Positions 1 to 12,330 of a stretch of DNA of 64,000 nucleotides are shown piece after piece; position 1 is the first letter of the stretch, and each line of letters begins with the position of its first letter. The notes beneath the pieces are model-generated. The model did no database searches, was not told where the DNA came from, and was given only the letters and a program-made list of their open reading frames with translations. Position numbers and translations under genes: made by a program. Origin of the DNA: Erythrocercus mccallii (taxonomy: Eukaryota; Chordata; Aves; Passeriformes; Dicruridae); the NCBI GenBank assembly GCA_013397435.1, contig VZRG01000272.1:608069-672068 (forward strand), in the 5' to 3' direction.

Positions 1-648
1 TAAATACTTTATGGTGGTAATAACAGAAAAAGAAAAGTGATTCTCAAAGAGAAAACGGTCTGACTCACTTATTAAACCAGTGTAATTTGGAAATGCCTCT
101 TCTGTAGCTGATGGTGGAGATGTCAATAGAAAATTACCTTTTTCCTTTTTCGTTTTGGTGGAAAGAACTTAACAAGTGCAAACTTATCCTATCTTTCAAA
201 ATCTTTAGATTCTTTACAGAAGTATGGAGTTGCAGATAACTACAATAGAGTTCAGATTGCATGGGATATATGGAGGCTTAGCCCCATGTTTACTGGTGCT
301 TAAAATATATGAAATCAGGCAGTTAAAATGCAGAGACACTGACAAACCATATGGAAGAGAGTTATCAAGAGTTTTCAAGCAATACAGTTTTTGTTGTTTC
401 ACCCTGTGCCATACACTGCAGCTAAAACGTGGTGAACCTGTTGTGATAAATTGTAGACACAGACTTATGTAATGTATTCAAGGTCAGATTTCATTGTGAA
501 AAAGGAGGAAAAAAGCAACTACTTCTCCAGCCCCTTGGTAATGATATGCCAGCCCAAACAACATTTTAAAACAAAAGTGACATTCTCATTGATCATGGTA
601 TCTAGTGTACTGTTACATTAAATTGCTGTTTAATTCATATGTCTTCAG
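1..648 (+). other. USH2A: USH2A intron 54, 3' end only
   Basis: This is the downstream end of an intron whose 5' part lies outside the window. It ends in a pyrimidine-rich stretch and CAG at 646-648, directly before an exon that continues the usherin reading frame. The interior is AT-rich single-copy-looking sequence. I recognise no repeat, promoter or RNA gene in it. The intron number follows human USH2A. Confidence 0.8.
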
Positions 649-847
649 GTAGTTGCAGTCACTGTCCAAGGAGTCCCTGAGAGTGTTCAGCCGCCAGAAG
701 TCAGTGCTCTGAACTCCACAGCATTACATTTAAGCTGGGTTGCACCCAAGAAACCAAATGGGATCATCAGAGAGTACCAGATCAGTCAGCTGGGGAGAGG
801 ACTTATATACATTGATGCTGCAGGCAGAATGCAGCACACAGTGTCAG
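649..847 (+). CDS. USH2A: USH2A exon 55 equivalent: first part of FN3 module 1
   Basis: This coding exon of usherin is a very large extracellular protein of stereocilia ankle links in hair cells and of the photoreceptor periciliary membrane, where the family works with ADGRV1, whirlin and PDZD7. The exon reads in phase 0 from VVAVTVQGV and ends in phase 1 (66 codons plus 1 nt). It holds the first half of an FN3 module, with the strand-B tryptophan in LHLSWVAPKKPNGII and the usherin-typical PNG turn. An N-glycosylation sequon (NST) precedes it. The acceptor is cttcag and the donor is cag/gtaagg. Its 199-nt length equals human exon 55 (c.10741-10939, recalled). A second AG at 658-659 could serve as an acceptor but would break the frame and the length match. 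Confidence 0.93.
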
Positions 848-3800
848 GTAAGGAGGCAGAGCTCTTTGACAGGCTAATGTCCTGTCCTTAAGATATAAGA
901 CAGTATTAATATATTAAAAGTGTCACTTGTCAGTAACTTTGAAATCCCCAGTCCTGTGCACACTTTGGAATGCTTTATCATGACTTTAACTATTTTAAAT
1001 TTATTTTTTTCCAATCTCTTTCATTTCTAGCTGCTGTTTGTTAAAATATTAATAGATTTAATTTCAAAATTTTCAAATAAATCTATCCAGCTCGATAGAA
1101 GATGCATGCTTTGTAGTGTGCTCAAGGACTTAGATATTCTGTGTAGGCCAGCCATCCTTTCATACAGATTCAACTCTCTCTTTTAACATCACAGATGTGC
1201 AGCAATGCAGTTATGAATTGTAGCAGTAGAGGATCGAGAAGGATCCAGTACTTTATGTCTGAAACAATAAAAAGGAAAGGAAGACAGAACAGGAAAGATC
1301 CCAAATTCTGTTTATAATATTACATATTTCTTATAGCCATTTTCTAAATACTTGATGAAAAAAGCTTTATTCCAGGGATTTTGCAGGAAAGTTTGGTTCA
1401 GACCACAAATGTATTATTTTCACATATTCAATTTTTAGTTATTTTTGAGTGTTACACTGAGGCAAAATTCCTCTTAGAAATGCTTCTGTTGAACACAGAG
1501 CAGGAACATAAGCATTATGGGATATCTTTTTTTCACTCTTTGACCCCAGGTTGCTCATTAAATTTTTATGTCTCACAAATGCATTAATTTTTCCCTAGTT
1601 TTCTTGCCCCACAAGTAGAAAATTTCAAAATTCATATGTTGTACACACCATATGACAGCCAGCCAAAGAGCAGAGTTTGACTTAGGGCACATAAATCCTC
1701 TAGAGCATAATTGGCACTCTCAAATACCTCTCAAAGGCTGAGTCCTGAGCCAGGGTGGATCCCTTAGTTCTTTAAAAGATTTTGTCTCTTCTGTAGTCAC
1801 TCACAGAAGGGCAAGATTGCTGTTCCTCTTTGACAATATCATGCTCAGGTGTGAAATTCATCAATGGTGTATTACTCCTATCTCCATATTCAGTGCTTCT
1901 GTACTTGAGATATTAGCCAGGGTTGGTGGTACATGTTTTAGAATTGCTGTTTAAGTTTACGCTGCAAAGAAGGAACATTCCAACAAGGAGTGATTTATTG
2001 AACCCATTGAAAAATATTCCTCATGCTCCTCCAAGGCAGCTGTATCTCCATGTTAATGCCAACAATACTTAGCAGTTGGAAGTGAGAGGAAATGAAATTA
2101 ATTCCTGAGAAACAACGATCTTTTTTTTCTTTTGGATGCCTGTTCTGTTAAGCCACTGTCCAGTGCAGCCATGTTAAGCCAGGAATGAAATAAGTGATCA
2201 TTCCTCCTGACAGTCATAATCAAATCTTTTGCTGTTTTCTGCGGGAGCTTCCTTGGGTAATAATGTGGAATTCATGAGAGTGATTTAGCAATGTGTGTAA
2301 TTATTGCTCTCTAAATTAAACGAATACGATAAAAGAAGCAAATTCACTTCATACATAATCTCAAATGTTTGAACTGTTTCTCTTATTCCCTGTGGATGTA
2401 TGTTTTGATTTTCCCATTATCCTTGTTTTTTCTTTTTCTTTTTTTTTTTTTTTTCCTCTCCAAAACAGCCTGCTTTTCCCTGAGCAACAGTTGAACATTA
2501 ATGAAGCTGTGGCATCAGTATTTGCGGAGACTTTGGATCTCAAGTCTTGCAAATAGCAGACATGAAGGCAAGCACCTTGCCACGGCACCATTGTCTTGCT
2601 GCTTATTTTTAATTACATCAAAGCTTTGGAAACATGATCCCACAAATGCTTTGTGGGAATAGCGGTGAATGTGCTCATCATGTGAAATCCATAAATTGCT
2701 TATAATCCTCTCAAGATGTTAAAAAAAGCATTAAGTAATTGAAGACAGGAAGTCCTCAGTTAATTATTTAGAGGTGTTATCAATGCTTTAAGCAAACTGA
2801 AGCATTTTCTGCTATCTCACTGAGTTGAATGCCACTGGGACCTAGGGGCAGCAGCCATCATCTTCTCATATTCTCTAATGCAAACAGCACATGGCAGCTT
2901 GTCAATAAAAGACCTTTTTATATCATTTATTACTGAACACTTCCAGTACCCTGTACAGAACAATTTGGATGACAGTTATGGCATTGTTTCACTTTGTGTT
3001 ACTACTACTTTACAAATGGGCCTGCTAATGCTGTGCAGTGGGGCCAGGCAGAGGGTAAGACTGAGGAAAATAATTAGGGGAGTTGTAAAAGAAAGCCAAG
3101 AGTGCCCTCTTCAGCAGCAGCACGTGGGTTTATAGAAAAGGTTCTTCTCAATTCCCCCCTTTTAATACACTAAAGTTAATATCCCAAGTAAGAGGCTTTA
3201 TCAAGAATTTGTAGGATCAATCATTTTTAGGTCAAAACCAAGGAAAATAATATTTATTTTAGTAAAAGAAGCAATAGTGTGAATACTTTATGACTGAATA
3301 ATTTGAAATTCTTTCATCTGAACATATTCTTCATGTCAGGGCGATGAAATCTGAAGAGATACCAAAGTGTTGTCACTGGTCTAGTCTATCTCCATATGCA
3401 GCACTGCATCATTAATAATATTTATCTGAAGGAAACTCTTGGGTACGAAGGGGTTGTGTGAGGCTGTGGTCAGCAATCTGACATCCTCCTGAGTAAAATT
3501 CCCACAGCGGGGCCCAGGAGTGTTATCCTGGGAGCTAATTACTGACCTTGCTGGAGCCATACCCACAAATGGAGACAAACAGTATCAGAAGGAATTGATT
3601 TAGCTAATAGAACAACGCATCCTTAAAAAACCCCTCACTGTTCCACAGCCTTTTGGCAAATGATAAATGCTGCAACAATATAATAGACTGCTTAACTTGA
3701 CCAAAAATTAAAAAAAAAAACAAAACACAATAATAAACCAAAAAAGAAAGGAGGGGAAAAATATCTTCTAGTGAACAATCAAGTAGAGACATTAGAAAAG

Positions 3801-6800
3801 CAAAATGCTGCTTATATTTCAAGCTTATCTTACTTGCTATTTTTATTATCAATCACATACATAGATTTGCACAAAATTTTCCAAAGCATGCATAAGACAA
3901 GGCATCTAATGCAAAGCTTTAATAATCCAGATAAAAATCTGCTGTGATTGCTCCATATATGGCTAGAATTTCAGGTATCAGAATTTCACCAATAAATTTA
4001 GTGAAACCATGTGCTTCTTTTTTAATTCTCATTTTTCTCTTTAAAGTGTAGTTGTAAATGAGTATTGCTTTATTATGCATGTTTCCTTTAAAAGTGAACA
4101 TGAGTCCCTTTAGGGGAATTCAAGTAATTTGTTGCCACAGTAATCTTTTCTATCCTGAAATGTTAAATACTTGGCTTTCCTCCATGCCTTTGCCTCTCTC
4201 TAGTTTGCAACTGTCATTTTCTCCCTCCTTACTTTTATACACTGTGTTCAGATGATTTTTCCTCTCTTCCAGTTCATGATTAGGTTACGGCAAGGGCTGT
4301 CCCTATGAGTCATCTCTTTATTTTCTCTCTTTCACATCTTGTTCAATTTTTAAGCAGCCTGCATGTCTTCCATTCAGTATTTTACCTTCCTACGTAATTG
4401 CCGCTTCTTTTTCATACTATTTATTTGTAATATATTTTAGTTAAAATATCTTGGTACAGGGTGTAAGCAAGGATTTGTTTATAAACAGAGATCTTGCACA
4501 GGCTTTTTTGTTGCCACAGAATTGCATTGTTCTTGAAATAATCCCATTTAGACACAGGAGGTACATCAAAACTACACTGTTAAGACCACAAAGCAACATG
4601 CTTAAAAATTGACCTGTATAATACCTATGAATTGACCTGTATAATCCTAATTCAGCCTCTTCCACACAAACAGTCTACATTACACAGCAGTACATTCATT
4701 TGTTCATGGGGCTACTGCCTCGTTCAGTCCACAATCTGCGCATCTTCCAGGGAGGAATAAAATGAGTCTCCTGTATGGAGAACTGCTGCCTCAGCTTTGG
4801 CTGTGTTTAGTGGATTAATTCCTTCTGGGAGTCTCAGTGTACATGGGCCTAATTCTGCTTCTGCCCAGTGCTGCATTCCCTTTCAAGGAGGCAGAAACAT
4901 CAAATGTGGAGCACGGTGAGGGAGGCAACTGGGACAGTGCCAGCCCAGAGGGACCGAACATGGATCGCTGAGGGGCTGGTGGCACGGACTGCCAAAGGGA
5001 GTGGCCTGATATCCAGGGCTTCCGTGTTTGTTCAACATGTGGCACTGGGGAAGGCACGGCTCAGTCCTTCACAGTTACAACCACGTCCTCTTCATTTTCA
5101 CTACCTTGCCTGAGACCTGAATTTCCTGAGCTCTCAGAGCTGCAGCTGAAGGCACCTGTTGTGTTTGGATATATAAAGTTTTGCATCACACCAGCTAGTC
5201 TGATAGCCAGGTCCTAGGCATCCCAAATGGCATCCTGGCAGCTCCAAGGAGATTTTTGATTCTCTCAGTTTCTTTGAGTTGGTATCCTGATTGTGAGAGA
5301 GAAATTGTTCTCTTTTAATTTTATTTTTTTGAGTTTATGTGGGTTTTTTATGGTGTTGGTTGGGGGGATTTTTTGTTTTGGTACGCTTTTAAGACATTTG
5401 AAATGCTCAGCAGGTTGGTGTTATTAAAACCTCTGTACATTCTAGGGGTGGACACTACAAGAAAAAGTCTCAAATTACGATTAATCAGGCCAGAGACCAC
5501 ATGTTGGAGGCAGTTTTAGAAAAGACTGTGCCACAAAGCTTGTGAGCAAAAGGGGATCAATTTGTATTGTACAATGCCCTGACACTGGAATTTCCTAGCT
5601 TCTGAGTGTTTAATTTTGCAATTTTAGTATTTTCAGAGAGATTTTGTGTATAATATGCTTCCTGTACTTTTTGTATCCTTTACATTCAGGGGTAGGAACC
5701 TTTATTTAATTTACTGTGAGGTGTTAACAAAGGGGTCCTTGGAAACGTGAGAAAGGGGTTTTCAGTGTTTGTGCCTGGTGATATCTTAAAGATCAATTTT
5801 GAGAAATACCCAAAAGAGTAGTTTAGCAAAGGTGCTGTGTTGTGGGCTGGAGGATGCTGTGTGAGAAAGGCTAATCAGCAGTTCAAGCTGAGCTCTAAGG
5901 TGATCTCACAGTGGTCTGCATCTTTAGCAATTTAACTACAAGAAACCTTTATTGAGTGCACAGAATTGGCTAGTCTAAAAGCTCAGTATCTTAGCCAAAT
6001 TATGAGTGCAATTTTATGAGGATCCCTAAACTCAAATCCTTAAGCCACATGCAATTTGATGACAAATCTGAAGTCATCAACACACAGCACAAGGATGTTT
6101 GAAAATTTCCAAGAAAAAGCAATATATTAGTTTCTCATTCAAGGATGTCCAGCATAGAAGGTTTGAGCTGAAAAAAAAAAAAGTTTTAAAAAATTACAAG
6201 TAACTGAAATGAATGTCTTGTATGTAGGATTTGGTTGTCAGTTCAGCTTCTTTTTTGTAGCATTTATTGTAAAGTCTTGTATCAAATAGGGGGAAAATAG
6301 AGGGAAAATAAAAAAAATAGAAATTGGGAAAGTAGCAGGAGTATCCTTGGACTTGTTTGTAATGTAGTAGAAGGGTTCATGTACAAGTGAGTATTTTATT
6401 ATCTTATTATTGGAAATGTATTTGTAATAAATTCTCAAAGCATTACAGACCATTCAGCTCTTCAAGTCCAAAATTCTAAGCAATTAACTTTTATGTGTTT
6501 TTATGCATTGCAAGTGTCATCTAAGTTTTTTGATTTAAAGCTGATTCAGATGTATGCGGGATATCCACAGATCCATTGCAGCATGGACAGACATTCAGTC
6601 CGAATTGTTTTGTTTGGTCTTTTAAATCAGTAAAGGATACATGTCTAAATTAGTGAGAATTCACTATTTCAGTATTATTCTATGTATTATTACTATTATT
6701 ATATGTAATATAAGAATAGTTCATACTTTGTGTTTGCCAAAAATGCTAAAAGTTAACTTTAGGTCCAGTAACTTTCCATGCAGAGATATAATTTTTGGAA

Positions 6801-6848
6801 TGATTGATGTCAGCATCTCAGCCTAACCTCTGTTTGCTCTGTTTCTAG
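848..6848 (+). other. USH2A: USH2A intron 55
   Basis: This 6.0-kb phase-1 intron begins gtaagg and ends tttctag. It is AT-rich with scattered homopolymer runs, for example a T-run near 2436-2454. No interspersed repeat family, exon-like FN3 sequence or RNA gene was recognised. The short open frames inside have no FN3 signature, lack splice context and look like chance. Confidence 0.8.
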
Positions 6849-6956
6849 GTCTGCAGCCATACACTAATTACAGCTTTGTGCTTATTGCATGCACATCTGC
6901 TGGGTGTGCTTCCAGCCAACCACTTTCAGGTCAAACTTTACAAGCTGCTCCTCATG
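6849..6956 (+). CDS. USH2A: USH2A exon 56 equivalent: second half of FN3 module 1
   Basis: This 108-nt exon joins the previous one in phase 1 (G plus GT gives Gly) and ends in phase 1. It encodes LQPYTNYSFVLIACTSAGC, the classic usherin strand E-F signature (LQPYTxY, then ACTxxGC), and then a linker ending in QAAPHG. The paired cysteines of the ACTSAGC motif are a known trait of many usherin FN3 modules. The acceptor is tttctag and the donor is atg/gtaagg. The length equals human exon 56. Together with exon 55 it completes one FN3 module. Confidence 0.93.
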
Positions 6957-7481
6957 GTAAGGGAGAAAGTCATTCTTACAGAACTGCAAAGAGATGGTCA
7001 TACAGGCTTGTATTTTCTGACGGATTAACAAGGTGCACAACTCCACTGTCATCCATCAAGCTATCATGTAGAAATTTACACAAGAGAATCTATTCCTCTT
7101 GGAGTTTTTGTATCTTGCCACATTCTCTTTACTGCCTGGCACTGCATTTATACTTCCTTTTTGTGAAAATTTCACTTCATTAACGAAGTTAGAATTAGAA
7201 GATGAATATTCTTTAAAGCACAAATAAATATGCAGAGGCTACTGGGCATATAAGGGCTGCAGCCTTTGGCCTCGTTCTCCATTAATCTTTACCTTGTCTA
7301 ACTGGTTGTATTTGTTATAGGATAAATGCAGAAAGTGTGTTAAATTCTGTCATTCTCCCTGGCAATGACTTATGTTTTAATTACATTGCTGAAAACAGCA
7401 GCTTGAGTATGGGAAAAGAAAAAAAGAACACTTTTGAGTTTCTGTCATAAAATTAAAATAGTGTCATTTTGATTTTATTAG
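6957..7481 (+). other. USH2A: USH2A intron 56
   Basis: This short 525-bp phase-1 intron runs from gtaagg to ttattag. Nothing beyond ordinary AT-rich intronic sequence was recognised. Confidence 0.85.
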
Positions 7482-7665
7482 GGGTATGGCCAAAACCTCA
7501 TCATATCACAGTCAGCTCAACAGAAGTGGAAATGTACTGGAGTGAACCAAAGGAACCCAACGGACTCATTACTCATTATCGATTATTCCGTGATGGAGAG
7601 CAGATTTTCCTGGGTGGCAGTACAGACCTGAATTTCACAGATGTTAACCTGCAGCCTAACAGTAG
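7482..7665 (+). CDS. USH2A: USH2A exon 57 equivalent: FN3 module 2, main part
   Basis: This 184-nt exon, entering in phase 1 and leaving in phase 2, encodes most of the second FN3 module in the window. The strand-B tryptophan is in VEMYWSEPKEPNGLITHY, followed by a strand C-D segment (RLFRDGEQIFLGG), an N-glycosylation sequon NFT, and the start of the strand-E signature LQPNSR. The final arginine codon is split by the intron (AG/A). The acceptor is ttattag and the donor is tag/gtaagg. The length matches human exon 57 (c.11048-11231, recalled). The phase-2 break just before the conserved Tyr of strand F recurs at the bird-specific intron at 50834. Confidence 0.93.
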
Positions 7666-8413
7666 GTAAGGGGTGTTAAAGAGCTCTGCTAACAGGTGAC
7701 AAGCCTAGAAAAACATAGGTACTTGTGTTAGTGAAATGTACAAAATATAACTTATTCTGAACAAAAGAAAACTCTCTTTACAATAGTACTTCCATTACTG
7801 AAAATTGTTGGAGCATTCTTAGGAGTCTTTCAAGTGTTAGAAAGATCTTAATCAGAGGACTTCTATTTTTTGTTTTGTTTTTGAGAATAGGTCATTCTGT
7901 TTCAAAGAAGCAAAGCCTCTTTTTTGCCTTTTTTTTTTTTTTTGTATGCTTTGTTGGTAGCTCAATGGCAGGTGCTTTTCCATCATGGAATAAACTGAAA
8001 AATTTCAGGCTTTATATGACAAACAGCACTGCACATGGTATTCAATGTTTCACTGCCTATTGAACATACAGGCTCAAACATGACTGCTGGTATTTTTATA
8101 GAAGTTATTCTGAAATTAGTTTTGACACTTTTTGAGTCAATACTTCTCTTATGTAAGCTATTTTGAATTTTAGTATTAGTATTTATATAGTATTTAGTTT
8201 TGGTATTTTAGTATTGGTATCTAAGGTTCTATGATAATTACTATTCTAAGTTACTTTTCTCATATTAAGAAAGCTTAAATGTGAAAATCACTAATGCAGT
8301 ACTTGTAATACTCATTGCATTCACTTTAAATTGGTGGAAATGGAAATGTTCTTTTACTGATGTGCCTCAAGCTTCTAACTGCAGTGTCTACTGATCTTTT
8401 TATGTTTGTGCAG
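7666..8413 (+). other. USH2A: USH2A intron 57
   Basis: This 748-bp phase-2 intron runs from gtaagg to tttgtgcag. It contains a T-run at about 7928-7943 and AT-rich sequence. No repeat family was recognised. Confidence 0.85.
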
Positions 8414-8571
8414 ATATGTTTACCAGCTGGAAGCCAGCACTTGGGGCGGCAGCAACACTAGTGATAAATATGTTATACAAACACCAGTAGGAACACCAGA
8501 GAAAATTCATGTCCCATATAATGTCACAGTAATTGATGCATATTCTATATTTCTAGCTTGGAACGTGCCAG
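8414..8571 (+). CDS. USH2A: USH2A exon 58 equivalent: end of FN3 module 2 and start of module 3
   Basis: The exon is 158 nt, entering in phase 2 and leaving in phase 1. It completes module 2 with YVYQLEASTWGGSNTSDKY and begins module 3 with VPYNVTVIDAYSIFLAWNVP. Module 2 has serine and threonine where neighbouring modules have the ACTxxGC cysteine pair, so it probably lacks that disulphide. NTS and NVT sequons are present. The donor cag/gtaaaa is usable but weaker than its neighbours. The length equals human exon 58. Confidence 0.92.
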
Positions 8572-10359
8572 GTAAAAAATGTATTTCTATGTAGTATTTT
8601 CTAGAAAAATTAAAGGATTGAGAAATTAGTATATCCAGGTAGGCAGCTGAATCATTCTGATATTTTTATTCTTCATATTTGGTTTTAGTGTTTGTGATTT
8701 AAATAGCCAGTACCTAAAGCTGCTGTGTCCTAGAGACATATTATTTTAATAATATTGACCTAGATACTTGACATGGGTATTATAATGTTTAGCTGAGCAA
8801 AACCCTGCATGTTTTGATATCCTGAACTATTACTCAGTGCAAGTATTAAGGGGAAAACCCAATAAATTATAGGTTTTTTCTTCTGTTCATACTAACTTGA
8901 GTTATCACTGGGGAAAACTGACAACCTTTTAGGTTGTGTGACAGAGATCCTGTGCTAGCTTTGACCTGATTGGGGGGATTTTACTTGCCTGAGCTCCGTA
9001 TGTGGATATGTTACCTTGCAGGATGGTGGGTCAGCAGAGGTCCAGAAGTATTTTTCCTCTAGTTACTCTACTGAACATGATCAGATGGCCTTCACTTGTT
9101 ATAAAGCTAGGCTAATAAGGAATAATTGAATGATAGTATCTTTTTATAAGAGAAACTATGCGATGTTTCATCAATATAGATCATAGATTAAGTGACTGGT
9201 GCACTTTACTGATGTTATAAAAATTATATGCTGTATTTATTGTGGGACAATGAGAGCCTTGTAGTGAATAATCTTTTCTCTAGTGTAGTTCATCTGCAAC
9301 AAGATGTTTTCTAGTTTGTAGATACTGGGTTTTTTCAGTTAAAATTACATCAGTTTTTTAGAAACTTCAGGTGTTTGCATATTGCAATAATAGCCATCAT
9401 TTTTTTATCAATGAATTCATGGGAGTTTTTAATATCTCCTCTTCCTAATTATTTAAGAAGATCTATCTTTGCCTAGCAAGGGTCAACTGGCATTAAAAAT
9501 AAAGTCACCTAGAAAAAGTATTTTGCCTTCAAGACTGGGATTGCAAGTATTGTGGCAGTGCTTAGCAGTGCTCACCCTACCCATTTAAGCAATGATTAAT
9601 AAATCTATAATACCCTGAGCTGTCAATCTTTTAGTTTTCAGGAGCACAAAATCCATTATAGAAATGCTATAATATATGAAAAAGATTAAAATCTTAAATT
9701 AAACTTTTCCCCCTACTGCCTGAAAGGATTTAGAACCCTGCAGAAGGCAGGTGAATTCAAATGGCATATAATCTACAGTTGGTTTTATTGGAAAGTGACT
9801 CATGCTGTATTATAGTTTTGATAATAAATATAATTTGAGGTACAGAATATTCAGCAATATTTTAAATAGATTTAAAACATAAGAATGTATTGGAATAGCA
9901 TATGCTGTGGAGAGTGTAGTGTTTCCCTGAAAAGCTTGTCCTTGTTCTAGACTTTTTCCAGCTTCTTAAATTCCTGTTACTCACAGTAGGTTACAAGCCT
10001 GCAAGGAGAGCCAGACTCTGTGTAGTATATTTGGTTATGTTGCAATTAAGATTATGCATACAAAGGTCCGTCTGTTCCTGAAACCACACAATTGGAGGGA
10101 TGAGGAGGAGGCTGGACATTATGGATCTGCAGAAGTTGCACGGTTGATGTATTAATACATCTGTAGAAATCATTCTCCTCAGATGGGAAAGGAACATGTC
10201 CATCCTTCCACATATTGGGACACACCTTGAACATTTATCTCACCTCTATGGATATTTGATAACTTAGACCCTTCCTCTTTGCCTTCCTGTTGTGGGGCTA
10301 ATTATTTAGGTTTTTTAAATATGAAGAGGGGATTTTCATACTGTGCTTCTGTTGGGTAT

Positions 10360-10405
10360 TGTCCTGGTTTCAGCTAGAATGGAGTTCATTTTCTTCTTAG
10401 TTAAG
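10360..10405. mobile_element. Short fragment resembling the start of an avian endogenous-retrovirus LTR
   Basis: The stretch starting TGTCCTGGTTTCAGCT resembles the opening of a widespread avian LTR family that I recall starting almost identically. The likeness fades after about 45 bp, so this would be a truncated relic. I identified it from memory of the family, and a chance match over so short a length is possible. Confidence 0.4.
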
Positions 10406-10484
10406 AAAAAGACAGGAAAGGAAACCTTGCTGTTCCTTTTATTATAGCACTTTAGGGATACCAGCTGATCTTATAAGAATAGGG

Positions 10485-10521
10485 AGTACTAACAGTACTA
10501 CCAGTACTAACAGTACTAACA
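10485..10521. repeat. Tandem repeat of a 9-bp unit (AGTACTAAC), about four copies
   Basis: Four head-to-tail units of AGTACTAAC are visible, the second with one substitution (AGTACTACC). This is a simple intronic minisatellite-like array with no evident function. Confidence 0.85.
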
Positions 10522-11872
10522 GAAATGTTTTTGAATGTTACTGAAATTTGCAATGCTACTAATGCTGCTAAAACCTATAGGCAGAAGCATAGTTCTGTGC
10601 AGAAGCTAGGAAACTAATTATTGACCCTTCATAGTCCTGCTTTGTGCTCAGTCTGAGGTCCTTTGTGCTTCTACAGTTGTTTTTTTTTTCCTTAAGACTG
10701 CACAGGATGCAGGTGGAGGTGTATTCTGAAAGTTCTGATCTTCTGAAATAGCAAAGATCCCATTAACATGCCCTATCATACAGGTGTCTGGGGTCACATA
10801 CATCCCCAGCATGGTAGGATTAGCCTAAAGTGTCTACTGCTTCTTATCCTTATTTATGTCTATGTACATAGAGTAACTATTTTTCTTTTTTCTGCCCTAT
10901 TGCCTTTGCATGCATAAATCCTAGTCTCACAATAGGCCATATTGAGGCAACATAGGTTTTCATTATAAACTTAGAATGCACCTTTACTTATAAGGATTGG
11001 CAGGATTGGCAGCCACGCTTAGACAAAACTGTTCTTTTTCACTGGTATAGACTTGATGTCAAAACCAGTGCTTTTAATTCGCAAAGTTTTGATGAGAAGT
11101 ACTTGTTCATAGTGTCTTCATGTCTGTGGATATCAGCACTGCTTTGGCATTCTGTCTTATCTGCTGTAATAAATTTGGATCAAATAATCATCCTCAGGAT
11201 TAATTATGGACACATCCTATTACACAGACCTTCCTTTTGGAAGGTTTAATTATAATGTTTCAGCATCTGTAATATATCTAAATCTTGTGACTTTATAGTT
11301 ACGTAATATTTCAAAACTCCTGACTTAGCTAAAGAGCAAGGTGGCCCAGTAGTGGTTAAAGTGATGGATTCAGAAGAAAATACTTGACACACCTCACTCA
11401 CCATGAAAACCAGGGCTTTATTCTCTGAAATAGGGATTCCATTATCTTGTGTGGCATTGCCTCAGTGCACAGACCTCAGAGGTAGGGTACATTTCACTGA
11501 TATGCTACAGAAGAATATGTTACAATTATTATAGACCAACTATTAGTGCCATGGGTAGAGGCAGAAGAGCTGAATGGAATAAAAACTCCACCACACAATT
11601 TCCCCAAGATATATCCATAAATGTTATTGATAGGCAGGTAGTCTTCCTGCATTCCAGCTCATTGACAACCCCACTGGTCCTCACTGGTCCTGACTCTTCT
11701 GGGTGTCTTCAGTTGTTACTGGTGGTAACTTGAAAGCTGAACATGCTCAAAATGGGATCCTGTCCTCTGTTCCTAGGATACCTGCTTCATATATTAATGA
11801 TCATCTGGATTAAAATATTTTTTTCATCATGTTATAACACTCTATCCACCTTTAGGTTTGCTTATCAGTTAG

Positions 11873-12330
11873 TGTAGGAGAAGGGAATACAGGTGACCTC
11901 ACCCCTGATAAGTAACAGCTGTGTTAATTAACAATGCAGCCTCGCCCCCTGATGAGTAACAGCTGTATCCAATAAGGATGAGTGAGATAAAAGAGGGGGT
12001 GAGCTGGGAAGGGGAGGATCATCATGGAAGAGGAACACTGGAGAGTATGAAGGAGAGAGCCATGAAGCAGGATGCTGGGCAGAGAGAATCACTGCTTCAA
12101 GGTCAGCCTGGGTCTGCAGTTAGAGCCTGTTGTTGGAACCTGCAGTCACAGTCTAGCTGGGTAAAAGCCTGCATTCAGAGTCTGCAAACTAATATCTGCA
12201 GTCATAGTTTAGCAGGAAATAACCAGCAGTCAGAGGCTGCAAGGGAAATTTACAGTAGGAGCTTGCTGCAGCCAGAGTCAGTGAATAGATTGTTTTGTTT
12301 TGTGAATTTTGATATTAAAATATAACTTTA
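11873..12330 (+). mobile_element. Endogenous-retrovirus LTR (solo-LTR-like), copy 1 of 2
   Basis: The first ~265 bp recur at the end of the window (63737-64000) with only scattered differences, so this is an interspersed element. It starts with TG (TGTAGGAGAAG). It has a CCAAT box at 11969-11973 and a TATA-like GATAAAAG at 11986-11993, which fits a retroviral U3 promoter. U3 holds a duplicated segment CTGATRAGTAACAGCTGT (about 11904-11922 and 11949-11966), including a CAGCTG E-box. Downstream is a degenerate tandem of units like CTGCAGTCAYAGTYTAGC. I found no internal retroviral genes beside it, so it looks like a solo LTR. The 3' end is placed at the AT-rich segment and is uncertain. An open frame of about 115 codons inside it is not a gene. 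Confidence 0.7.
11969..11993 (+). promoter_or_regulatory. CCAAT and TATA-like boxes of the LTR
   Basis: CCAAT at 11969-11973 and GATAAAAG at 11986-11993 are spaced about 12 bp apart. Both are preserved in the second copy (63828-63832 and 63845-63852). This is typical of an LTR core promoter. Whether either copy is active is unknown. Confidence 0.5.

Noticed and set aside
658..660. Alternative acceptor AG 11 nt inside exon 55
   Set aside because: Its use would shift the frame and break the exact length match with human exon 55.
11978..12325. 115-codon open frame in intron 58
   Set aside because: It lies wholly inside LTR sequence that recurs at 63737-64000, and it has no known domain.
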